The notes below the pieces were generated by a model that was given only the letters and a program-made list of their open reading frames with translations, did no database searches and was not told the origin of the DNA. From an uncultured Oscillospiraceae bacterium (GTDB lineage Bacteria > Bacillota > Clostridia > Oscillospirales > Oscillospiraceae): a DNA stretch of 29,667 nt. The translations under genes were made by a program, and so were the position numbers. Shown here piece after piece: positions 23,158 to 29,667 of the stretch (position 1 is the stretch's first letter; the number at the start of each line of letters is the position of its first letter). The stretch lies in the NCBI GenBank assembly GCA_934675115.1, contig CAKUPH010000021.1:1-29667 (forward strand), in the 5' to 3' direction.

Positions 23158-23784
23158 TTACGCCTCGCCGCAGGCGAGGATAATCTCCTTTGCATAAGGC
23201 AGCTCCAGAATGGCGCCGCACAGCGTATGCCACTCGTCCAGCTTGTGGGCCCGGCGGGCAAAGTAGATCTTGCTGAGCACCTCATAGTTCATGGTGACGG
23301 TGCGCATCTGGTTGTAGCTGGTGGGCAGGAGCTGGATGAGGTCGTACCAGTCCGCCTTGTCCTTCGTCTCCATGTAGCGCAGGCGCACCTGCTCCAGATA
23401 GGCGATCCAGCCGTCGAACTCCTTCCGGGTGGCCTCGGTCATGTGGTCGGTGGAGAAATCCTCCGCCGAGAACGCCTTGGCATGGATCTTGTGCATGGTG
23501 GAGGTGGAGTTGGCCACGGTGCCCACCTTATAAGTATCGAACTCCTTCCACCAGTAGAGGGGAGCGGTGATGTCCATGGACACCATGATCTGACGGATGA
23601 ACTTCCGGTGGTCGCTGCCCGCCCGGCACAGCCGCCCGGCCAGAGACAGGTCGTTCTCCCCCAGAATGTACTCGCCCTTTTCGTTGTAGGCGCTGTCGCC
23701 CCGCGCCCAGCTGTTCAGGGGGTTGCGGGCGCCCCGCATGGCGTTTTCAAGGTTCATGACGCTGACGCGTTCCACTTTAAGCAT
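23158..23784 (-). CDS. ThyX-like conserved protein of unknown function
   Basis: The 208-residue protein resembles the flavin-dependent thymidylate synthase fold. It has SDHRKFIRQI near residue 60, WWKEFDTYKVGTVANSTSTMH near 80-100 in the position of the ThyX RHRxxSxNxxS motif, and NYEVLSKIYFARRAHKLDEW near 175. The RHR triad reads TYK, so true ThyX activity is doubtful. Homologues with this exact pattern are common in Clostridia and phages, usually unnamed; this statement is from memory of the family. I chose the ATG at 23784 because GGAGGG lies seven bases before it; the frame is open to 23850, but that part is the upstream terminator. It is transcribed alone. Confidence 0.75.
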   Translation of the reverse strand: MLKVERVSVMNLENAMRGARNPLNSWARGDSAYNEKGEYILGENDLSLAGRLCRAGSDHRKFIRQIMVSMDITAPLYWWKEFDTYKVGTVANSTSTMHKIHAKAFSAEDFSTDHMTEATRKEFDGWIAYLEQVRLRYMETKDKADWYDLIQLLPTSYNQMRTVTMNYEVLSKIYFARRAHKLDEWHTLCGAILELPYAKEIILACGEA

Positions 23785-23821
23785 AGTAAAGCCCTCCCGG
23801 CGTGAAAATATTCTGTCCCTG

Positions 23822-23850
23822 AGTATAACAAAAAAACGGCTCCGGTTCAA
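23822..23850 (-). promoter_or_regulatory. Promoter of the ThyX-like gene inside the sulP terminator
   Basis: On the minus strand TTGAAC (23850-23845) and TATACT (23827-23822) are spaced by 17 bp. The -35 lies in the loop and the spacer is the descending arm plus T-run of the sulP terminator. Confidence 0.7.
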
Positions 23851-23866
23851 GCCTGACCGGAGCCGT
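23829..23866 (-). terminator. Terminator after sulP
   Basis: ACGGCTCCGGT (23836-23846) pairs with ACCGGAGCCGT (23856-23866) across a nine-base loop; on the minus strand seven Ts follow. Confidence 0.9.
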
Positions 23867-23889
23867 CATTATGCCATTATTACACGGCC

Positions 23890-25524
23890 TTATCCCTCCG
23901 CGATGTCGGCCAGCGCCTCCTGCGCGCCCCAGAAGTAGTTGTTTTCGCCCACCAGAGCGGTGACGCCGCCCCGGTCCATGGCCGTGCGGAAGGCGGCGTT
24001 GGCCCCGGCGAAGCACACCCGGATGCCCAGCGCCTGCTGCTCCTCGCAGAAGCGCAGGATAGCCCGGATGCCGGTGGTATCCACGGTGGACACGCCCCGG
24101 ACGGACAGCACCACGGCGGACATGTCCTCCGGGATCTCCGCCAGCCGCTGGGACAGGATGCCGGCGGAGCCGAAGAAAATGGCCCCGGAGATATACACCA
24201 CCCGGACGGCGGCGTGGCGCTCGTGATACTTCTGGTTGAGCTTTTCCAGCCGCAGGGGGTCCACCTCGCTGATGGTGACCTCCACGTTGTTAACGCTCTT
24301 GACGGCGAAGATGACGCAGCACAGGCCGAGACCCGCCAGAATGGCCACGGACAGGTCGAACAGCACGGTACAGGCCAGCGTGACGGCAAAGGCCAGCAGA
24401 GCGCTCTTGAACCGGTGCCTCACCATATATCTGATGGTGCTCCACTCGTTCATCCGCCACGCGGTGACCATGAGCACCCCGGCCAGCGCGGCCATGGGGA
24501 TGCGGCTCATGACGCCGGACAGCAGGAACATGGACGCCAGCAGGCCCACGGAGTGGATGATGCCGGTGAGGCGGGTCTGCTGCCCCGCCTTGATGGCCAC
24601 GCTGGTGCGGGCAATGGCGGCGGTGGCGGGCACGCCGCCGAAAAACGGGATGACGATGTTGCCCACGCCCTGGGCGATGAGCTCCCGGTCGGCGTTGAGG
24701 GGTTCACCCTTCATGTTTCCGGCGGAGGCCCCGCACAGCAGGGACTCGATCATACCCAGTGCCGCGATGGAAAAGGCCGGGGCCAGCAGGCCGGTGACGC
24801 TCCCCAGTTCAATACCGCTCAGCGACAGCCGGGCCGCGGGCAGCAGCGTCCGGGGGATGGCCCCCACCACCGCCACGTCCCACTTCAGGAAGGCGTTGAG
24901 GATGAGCACCACGATGAGGGACGCCAGCGACGACGGGAACACCGCCTGCCACTTTTTCGGCCAGACGATCATGAACAGCACCACAAACAGGCCGATGGCG
25001 GTGGTGCGCCAGTCGGGATGGAAGCCGTTCTGGAAGTAGGACACCAGCTTGCCCAGATTGCCGGACACGGTGGACGCGGTGCCGAAGAAATTGTCCAGCT
25101 GGCCCAGCGCGATGATGATGGCGATGCCGGAGGTAAAACCGGTGATGACGGGCATGGGAATGATGGACACCAGCCGCCCCACCCGGAACAGCCCGGCGAT
25201 CACCAGAATGACGCCGGCCATCAGGGTGGCGAGAAACACGCCTTGCATCCCGTAGGACGCCACCACGGACACCAGAATGGCGGCCATGGCCCCGGTGGGG
25301 CCGGAGATCTGATAGGACGCGCCGGACAGAAAGCCGATGATGAGTCCGGCCAGAATGGCGGTAATGAGTCCCGCGGCGGCATCCGCCCCGGAGGACACGC
25401 CGAAGGCCAGGGCCAGCGGCAGCGCCACCGCCGTGACGGTGATGCCCGCCATCAGGTCCTTGGCGAACTTCGCGCCGTTGTAGCCGGAAAATTCCCGGCG
25501 CAGGTCTTGGATAAAGCTTTTCAC
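23890..25524 (-). CDS. SulP family anion permease with STAS domain
   Basis: The 544-residue integral membrane protein belongs to the SulP/SLC26 family, which moves sulfate, bicarbonate or other inorganic anions and dicarboxylates. About 10-14 hydrophobic segments lie in residues 20-400, with the family motif near SSGADAAAGLITAILAGLI and TGPTGAMAAILVSV. A cytoplasmic STAS domain occupies the last ~110 residues (VVLSVRGVSTVDTTGIRAIL). I chose the GTG at 25524 (MKSFIQDLRREFSGYNG), with AGAGG seven bases upstream; the open frame further upstream is leader. It is divergent from the iron-sulfur operon and is transcribed from its own sigma-A-type promoter. The transported ion cannot be inferred. Confidence 0.92.
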   Translation of the reverse strand: MKSFIQDLRREFSGYNGAKFAKDLMAGITVTAVALPLALAFGVSSGADAAAGLITAILAGLIIGFLSGASYQISGPTGAMAAILVSVVASYGMQGVFLATLMAGVILVIAGLFRVGRLVSIIPMPVITGFTSGIAIIIALGQLDNFFGTASTVSGNLGKLVSYFQNGFHPDWRTTAIGLFVVLFMIVWPKKWQAVFPSSLASLIVVLILNAFLKWDVAVVGAIPRTLLPAARLSLSGIELGSVTGLLAPAFSIAALGMIESLLCGASAGNMKGEPLNADRELIAQGVGNIVIPFFGGVPATAAIARTSVAIKAGQQTRLTGIIHSVGLLASMFLLSGVMSRIPMAALAGVLMVTAWRMNEWSTIRYMVRHRFKSALLAFAVTLACTVLFDLSVAILAGLGLCCVIFAVKSVNNVEVTISEVDPLRLEKLNQKYHERHAAVRVVYISGAIFFGSAGILSQRLAEIPEDMSAVVLSVRGVSTVDTTGIRAILRFCEEQQALGIRVCFAGANAAFRTAMDRGGVTALVGENNYFWGAQEALADIAEG

Positions 25525-25606
25525 AATGGATCCTCTCTCTTTTTCTCTTTTTTGCGGCGGGATTACGCCCGTTTTCCCCTCGGGCGCGCCGCATGGACAA
25601 GTCAAT

Positions 25607-25635
25607 ACTATATTCCTTCTCCCGGCGATTTGCAA
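25607..25635 (-). promoter_or_regulatory. sulP promoter
   Basis: On the minus strand TTGCAA (25635-25630) and TATAGT (25612-25607) are spaced by 17 bp, giving a leader of about 75 bases before the GTG at 25524. Confidence 0.65.
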
Positions 25636-25646
25636 TCAAATTTTTC

Positions 25647-25673
25647 AATGTTTCAGGTTCAGTTTGAAACATT
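25647..25673 (+). promoter_or_regulatory. Candidate enhancer-binding-protein site (inverted repeat)
   Basis: A perfect 9-bp inverted repeat AATGTTTCA-N9-TGAAACATT is centred about 100 bp upstream of the -24 element. Such dyads at this distance are usual for sigma-54 activators. Confidence 0.65.
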
Positions 25674-25694
25674 TTCAGAAACAAATTCTTATTT

Positions 25695-25724
25695 TGAAAC
25701 ATTTTCTGTTCCGTCTCTGTTTCA
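25695..25724 (+). promoter_or_regulatory. Second pair of TGAAACA/TGTTTCA half-sites
   Basis: TGAAACA (25695-25701) and TGTTTCA (25718-25724) repeat the same half-site in inverted orientation with 16 bp between. A further GAAACA lies at 25678-25683. They probably belong to the same activator array. Confidence 0.5.
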
Positions 25725-25760
25725 GCCCCCCAAAACAGGCGGGATACGACGGCCAAAAAG

Positions 25761-25777
25761 TTGGCACAGGATTTGCT
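25761..25777 (+). promoter_or_regulatory. Sigma-54 (-24/-12) promoter
   Basis: TTGGCAC-N5-TTGCT matches the sigma-54 consensus (YTGGCAC-N5-TTGCW), with exactly 10 bp between the invariant GG (25763-25764) and GC (25775-25776). The transcription start is expected near 25788, about 63 bases before the GTG at 25851. No sigma-70-type -35/-10 pair was found at this position. Confidence 0.8.
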
Positions 25778-25850
25778 ATCTTATTTAGACGTGAGGAAGC
25801 GACCGGTATGGGCCGGTCCGAAAGAATACATAATTGTGAGGTATCGTAAC

Positions 25851-27998
25851 GTGGGAAAGGTCAAACTGTGGGTCGATGGGACCCAGATCGAGGCCGAGGA
25901 GGGCCAGAGCCTGCTCAACGCCGCTCTCGCCGCCGGCATTTATATCCCCCATATCTGCTCGCATCCCGACCTGGAGCCTCAGGGCGGCTGCAAGCTGTGC
26001 GTGGTGGAGATCGAGGGGCAGGACGGCCCCACCACCTCCTGCACCACCACCGTGGAGGAGGGCATGAAGGTGCGCACCAAGGGCGAGCCGCTGGACAGCA
26101 TCCGCCGCACCTCCATGCAGGTGATGATGGCCAGCCACCCCCAGTGCACCGGCTGCCGCTCCTTCGGCAACTGCGAATTTCAGGCGCTGCAGCAGTATCT
26201 GTCCAGCGTCAACAACCCCAGCATGCGGGAATTCCATAAGGAGACCGTCAATCTCAACACCAACAACCCCCTCATCGACCGGGACATGATCCGCTGCATC
26301 CAGTGCGGCCGCTGCGTCCGGGTGTGCAGCGACGTCCGGGGCGTGAACGTGCTGCGGTACAACCGGGTGGACGCCACCGGCGAAACCTATGTGGGCACGC
26401 TCAACGACTTCTCCCTGCCCGAGTCCGACTGCCGCTTCTGCGGCGCCTGCGTGGAGGTGTGCCCCACCGGCGCACTTCAGGACAAGGAGGGCGTGTTCCG
26501 CAGCGACGTGCCCCGGGAGCAGGCCCTCATCCCCTGCTCGCTGGAGTGCCCCGCCCACATCAACATCCCCGGCTATCTGCGCATGATCGCCGCCGGGGAG
26601 TACGACAAGGCCGTGGGCGTCATCCGGGAAAAGGTGCCCTTCCCCCACGCGCTGGGCTATGTGTGCACCCACTACTGCGAAAAGGGCTGCAAGCGCAAGG
26701 GTCTCAACGAGGCCGTGTCCATCCGGGACCTGAAGCGCTTCGCCGTGGAGCATGACACCAAGGAGAGCTGGAAGGAAAAGGCCTTCCACCTGCCCGCCAC
26801 CGGCAAGAAGGTAGCCGTCATCGGCGCCGGCCCCTGCGGCATGACCGCTGCCTACTATCTGGGCAAGAAGGGACACGACGTCACCGTGTTCGAGCGCAAT
26901 CCCGTGGCCGGCGGCATGCTGGCCGTGGGCATCCCCTCCTACCGGATGCCCCGGGGCGACCTCCAGAAGGAGATCGACACCATCGTGGCCGAGTCCGGCA
27001 TCAAAATGGAGTACAACACCGACGTCGCCAGCGCCGCCGACCTGAAGAAGGACTACGACGCCGTGCTGGTGGCCGTGGGCGCGTCCGAGGGCAAGGTCAT
27101 CCCCACCGCCAACATGGTGGACGCGCAGAACACCACCGCCCTGAAGTTCCTGAAGGCCGTGGCCCTCGGTCAGGCCGACAGCTTCCAGCCCCACGTGGGC
27201 GCTGGCACCCGGGTGCTGGTCTTCGGCGGCGGCAACGTGGCCTTCGACGCCGCCCGCACCTCCGCCCGGCTGGGCGCGCAGGTCAGCGTGGTGTGCCTTG
27301 AGAGCCGCGCCAAGATGCTGGCCGACGACGAGGAGATCGAGCAGGCTCAGGAAGAGGGCGTGAAGGTCTACTCCGGCTATACCAACTCCGGCTTCAACGT
27401 GGAAAACGGCCGGGCCACCGGCCTGAACGTGGTGGCCGTGTCCGACTTCAGGTTCGGCCCCAACGGGCTGGAGGTCACCAAGGTCCCCGGCACCGAGGAG
27501 GTCGTCCCCTGCGACGTGGTCATCTTCGCCTCCGGCCAGAAAACCGACCTCACCGCCGGCTTCGGTCTGGAGCTGAACAAGTTCGGCTTCCCTGTGGATC
27601 CCGCCACCGGCAAGAGCGGCTACAACACCAGCGTTGACGGCGTGTTCACCGCCGGCGACGTCATCACCGGCACCAAGGCCGTCATCGACGCCATCGCCGG
27701 GGGCCGGAAGGCCGCCGAGCTCATGGACGCCTATCTGGGCGGCGACGGCAATATTGAGGAGCATCTGGCCGACCTGCCCGAGGCCGATCCCCACATCGGA
27801 AAGATCGAAGGCTTCGCCTTTGAAAAGCGGGTCAAGCCGTCCATCCTCTCCTGCGAGGAGCGCCGGGACAACTTCGACCGGGTGGACAACTCCTTCACCG
27901 AGGACGAGGCCAAGGCCGAGGCCGGGCGCTGCCTGAAGTGTCCGCTGCGCTGCCAGCTCCACAAGCCCAAGGTGTGGACCGCTTACATGAATAACTGA
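25851..27998 (+). CDS. NAD(P)H-dependent iron-sulfur flavoprotein (ferredoxin/NuoG/GltD-like fusion)
   Basis: A 715-residue soluble electron-transfer protein. A plant-type/NuoG 2Fe-2S domain comes first (C36, C47, C50, C64). A NuoG-like His-Cys 4Fe-4S site follows (H96, C99, C102, C108). Next are two ferredoxin 4Fe-4S motifs (CIQCGRCVRVC at 149-159; CRFCGACVEVC at 194-204), then a GltD-type flavin domain. The GltD part starts with its own cysteine region (CSLECPAHINIPGYL) and holds an FAD-binding GAGPCG (about 325) and an NAD(P)H-binding GGGNVA. The tail has CLKCPLRC. Such proteins collect electrons from NAD(P)H and pass them down an iron-sulfur chain, or the reverse. The start is the GTG at 25851, nine bases after GAGG; another GTG at 25836 is possible. 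The next gene follows after 16 bp. Confidence 0.9.
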   Translation: MGKVKLWVDGTQIEAEEGQSLLNAALAAGIYIPHICSHPDLEPQGGCKLCVVEIEGQDGPTTSCTTTVEEGMKVRTKGEPLDSIRRTSMQVMMASHPQCTGCRSFGNCEFQALQQYLSSVNNPSMREFHKETVNLNTNNPLIDRDMIRCIQCGRCVRVCSDVRGVNVLRYNRVDATGETYVGTLNDFSLPESDCRFCGACVEVCPTGALQDKEGVFRSDVPREQALIPCSLECPAHINIPGYLRMIAAGEYDKAVGVIREKVPFPHALGYVCTHYCEKGCKRKGLNEAVSIRDLKRFAVEHDTKESWKEKAFHLPATGKKVAVIGAGPCGMTAAYYLGKKGHDVTVFERNPVAGGMLAVGIPSYRMPRGDLQKEIDTIVAESGIKMEYNTDVASAADLKKDYDAVLVAVGASEGKVIPTANMVDAQNTTALKFLKAVALGQADSFQPHVGAGTRVLVFGGGNVAFDAARTSARLGAQVSVVCLESRAKMLADDEEIEQAQEEGVKVYSGYTNSGFNVENGRATGLNVVAVSDFRFGPNGLEVTKVPGTEEVVPCDVVIFASGQKTDLTAGFGLELNKFGFPVDPATGKSGYNTSVDGVFTAGDVITGTKAVIDAIAGGRKAAELMDAYLGGDGNIEEHLADLPEADPHIGKIEGFAFEKRVKPSILSCEERRDNFDRVDNSFTEDEAKAEAGRCLKCPLRCQLHKPKVWTAYMNN

Positions 27999-28014
27999 GG
28001 AGGAGGGACAGAAC

Positions 28015-28773
28015 ATGATCAAGAATTGTGACAAGACCGCCGAACTGCTGCCCTCTATCGACGAGATCTTGAATAAGGCCGACAACGTGTGCCCCGTCAA
28101 GTGGGCGGTGGACGTGGCGGAGACCGCCATGCGCAGCTCCTGCGGCAAGGGCACCTTCTGCCGGGACGGTCTCAAGCAGCTCTACCTCATCGGCAGGGAC
28201 ATCACGCTGAACAAGGGCTCCATGGAGGACATCGAGCTTCTGCAGGAGCTGTGCAATACCATGCTGCCCGCCGCGGACTGCGAGCTGTCCGCCCGGTGCA
28301 TCGAGCTGTTCAAGGCATCTCTGGACAACCACTACAACGACTGGACCGCCCACATCCTGCGCAAGCGCTGCAAGGCCGGGGTCTGCGAGGCCTTCCCGAA
28401 GCCCGCCGCCATGGGCGGCGCTGCCGCGGCCGGCGGACGCCGCCGCCGTGGCGGAGCCGTCGAGGTGGTGGAGGAGTCTGCCGCTCCCGTTGCCCAGACC
28501 GCCGCTCCCGTTCCCTCCGCCGAGGCTGCCGCCCCCGAGGAGGGTGCTGTGCACCGCCGTCGCCGCCGCAGCGGCATCGTGGAGGTTGTGGAGGACGCTC
28601 CCGCGGCGTCCGCCCCTGCCGCCGCGCCGGTGAACACCCCCGTTTCCGCCCCCGCCCCCGCAGCGGAGCCTGCCGCGCCTGTCCGGCGTGTCATCCCCCC
28701 CGTCGCCGCACCCGTGGAGGGTGCCACCCGTCGCCGCCGCCGCAGCGGCGTGGTGGAGATCATCGAGGACTGA
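28015..28773 (+). CDS. Detached NuoF C-terminal iron-sulfur domain with Arg-rich/acidic repeat tail
   Basis: The first ~125 residues of this 252-residue protein match the C-terminal 4Fe-4S (NADH_4Fe-4S) domain of NuoF/HydB: SSCGKGTFCRDG near residue 42, a helical region (EDIELLQELC), then CELSARCIELF. The canonical SCGKCxxCR motif has its second Cys replaced by Gly (C43-G-K-G46-T-F-C49). Extra cysteines are at 5, 26, 80, 89, 95, 119 and 124. The tail (about 130-252) is Ala/Pro-rich with three copies of an RRRR-xG-x-VE(V/I)(V/I)E(E/D) peptide, at about 142-154, 181-194 and 239-252. The FMN/NADH-binding part of NuoF is absent. AGGAGG precedes the ATG. It probably docks between the upstream and downstream flavoproteins, but that is inference. 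Confidence 0.82.
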   Translation: MIKNCDKTAELLPSIDEILNKADNVCPVKWAVDVAETAMRSSCGKGTFCRDGLKQLYLIGRDITLNKGSMEDIELLQELCNTMLPAADCELSARCIELFKASLDNHYNDWTAHILRKRCKAGVCEAFPKPAAMGGAAAAGGRRRRGGAVEVVEESAAPVAQTAAPVPSAEAAAPEEGAVHRRRRRSGIVEVVEDAPAASAPAAAPVNTPVSAPAPAAEPAAPVRRVIPPVAAPVEGATRRRRRSGVVEIIED

Positions 28774-28833
28774 GTTCCCGGGCCTGTCTGAATGTGAGAA
28801 CTTCAAATTCATATATTTAAGGAGAAATGAATC

Positions 28834-29667
28834 ATGGCTAAGATCAAAATGGAAGCCGACGTCGTGGTCGTCGCCGCCGGTATGTCCGGTTTGGCTGCCG
28901 CCACCCAGGCGCAGGAGTCCCTGAACGCCACCGGCGGCGGCAGCGTCGTCGCCTTCGAGAAGTCCGGCACCACCGGCGGCGCCGCCAACATGGGCATGGC
29001 CTTCCTCGCCATCGAGTCCCAGATGCAGAAGGAGTCCATGACCAACGACTACACCAAGGATGACGCCTTCAACTTCTTCATGGAGTACACCCACTGGCGC
29101 TCCGACGCCAAGCTGGTCCGCCGCTGGTTCAACATGTCCGCCAGCACTGTGGAGTGGGTCCAGAACATGGGCGTTGAGTTCCTCGGCGTGTATAAGTACT
29201 TCAAGAACTCCCACTGCACCCAGCACATGGTGAAGGTCCCCGGCACCAACAAGCCCACCGAGCGCGGCGCGTCCATCATGGTCAAGGCCATGACCGACTA
29301 CGCCCAGGAGATCGGCGTGGACTTCCAGTTCCACACCTCCATCAAGGAGCTCATCCGCGGCGACAAGGGCCAGATCATCGGCGTGCGCGGCGTCCGTGAC
29401 GACGGCACCGAGATCGAGTGCCTGTGCAACGCCGTCATCGTGGCCACCGGCGGCATCGGCAACAACGTGGACATGATCGAGAAGTACATGGGCTGGAAGT
29501 GGGGCGAAGATATGTTCACCTTCCGCATCCCCGGTCTGGACGGCGACGGCATGAACATGGTCTGGGCCGCCGGCGGCAAGAAGGCCCCCATCAACATGGA
29601 GGTCACCTACAACACCCCCGGCACCACCGACGTGTTCAAGACCCTGTCCGAGACCATGCGTCAGCCC
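28834..29667 (+). CDS. Fumarate-reductase-like FAD-dependent oxidoreductase, 3' end beyond window
   Basis: The first 278 residues of a flavoprotein of the FAD_binding_2 family (fumarate reductase/succinate dehydrogenase flavoprotein subunit-like). The N-terminal dinucleotide fold reads VVVVAAGMSGLAAA, with the first Gly of GxGxxG replaced by Ala. An acidic-end strand (VVAFEKSGTTGG) follows, then AANMGMAF, RGASIMVKAM, and ATGGIGNN near residue 212. There is no signal peptide, so this form is cytoplasmic. Family members reduce C=C bonds of fumarate, urocanate, enoates or steroid enones with a donor chain; the substrate cannot be named because the active-site half lies outside. AAGGAG lies nine bases before the ATG at 28834. 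It is the third gene of the sigma-54 operon. Confidence 0.87.
   Translation, partial: MAKIKMEADVVVVAAGMSGLAAATQAQESLNATGGGSVVAFEKSGTTGGAANMGMAFLAIESQMQKESMTNDYTKDDAFNFFMEYTHWRSDAKLVRRWFNMSASTVEWVQNMGVEFLGVYKYFKNSHCTQHMVKVPGTNKPTERGASIMVKAMTDYAQEIGVDFQFHTSIKELIRGDKGQIIGVRGVRDDGTEIECLCNAVIVATGGIGNNVDMIEKYMGWKWGEDMFTFRIPGLDGDGMNMVWAAGGKKAPINMEVTYNTPGTTDVFKTLSETMRQP

Noticed and set aside
21000..23183. 727-codon open frame on the plus strand
   Set aside because: Antisense to recG, which carries all helicase motifs.
25785..28175. 796-codon open frame on the minus strand
   Set aside because: Antisense to the iron-sulfur flavoprotein, whose cysteine motifs and flavin folds are clear.

Overview
The window is GC-rich bacterial chromosome, densely packed on both strands, with no tRNA, rRNA, CRISPR array or transposase gene. 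Gene content points to an anaerobic, spore-former-related member of the Clostridia, most likely an Oscillospiraceae-type gut bacterium. The clues are a spoVB/mazG/HU/rqcP cluster in the order known from Bacillus and Clostridia, a class III (oxygen-sensitive) ribonucleotide reductase, a C-GCAxxG-C-C protein, and a fumarate-reductase-like flavoprotein next to NADH-linked iron-sulfur proteins. Placement is inferred from protein families only.

Layout. 1-268: the end of a hairpin-rich repeat and a leader. 269-5731 (+): purine nucleoside phosphorylase, MTA/SAH deaminase, SpoVB-like flippase, MazG, HU and RqcP-type S4 protein, closed by a 15-bp bidirectional terminator that also ends a converging lipoprotein-like or anchored protein of unknown function (5772-6257, -). 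6258-7261: 1 kb without a convincing gene, carrying an inverted copy of the window-start repeat and two more direct copies of its hairpin module. 7262-10564 (+): an ABC-F ATPase with a strongly degenerate second nucleotide site, a DUF1294 membrane protein and a short DEAD-box helicase. 10632-14034 (-): nrdD-nrdG-dut, preceded by two NrdR-like boxes, so dNTP supply and dUTP removal form one unit. 14326-15183 (+): a cysteine-rich protein of unknown role. 15252-23039 (-): recG, a HicB/DinB-like protein, a C-GCAxxG-C-C protein, tex, a MerR-RDD membrane regulator, a zincin-type metallopeptidase and a TSCPD protein. 23158-25524 (-): a ThyX-like protein and a SulP anion transporter with STAS domain.

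25851-29667 (+): the most unusual part. A fused ferredoxin/NuoG/GltD-like flavoprotein, a detached NuoF C-terminal iron-sulfur domain carrying three Arg-rich/acidic peptide repeats, and the first 278 codons of a fumarate-reductase-like flavoprotein form one operon. It is preceded by a textbook sigma-54 (-24/-12) promoter and upstream inverted repeats that look like activator sites. The simplest reading is a pathway moving electrons from NAD(P)H to an unknown organic acceptor, switched on by an enhancer-binding protein encoded elsewhere.

Other points of note are an in-frame 49-codon palindrome-rich insertion in recG between helicase motifs II and III, and a 19-bp-spacer promoter (MerR hallmark) in front of the MerR-RDD gene. 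The yabP/yabQ pair expected after rqcP is missing.
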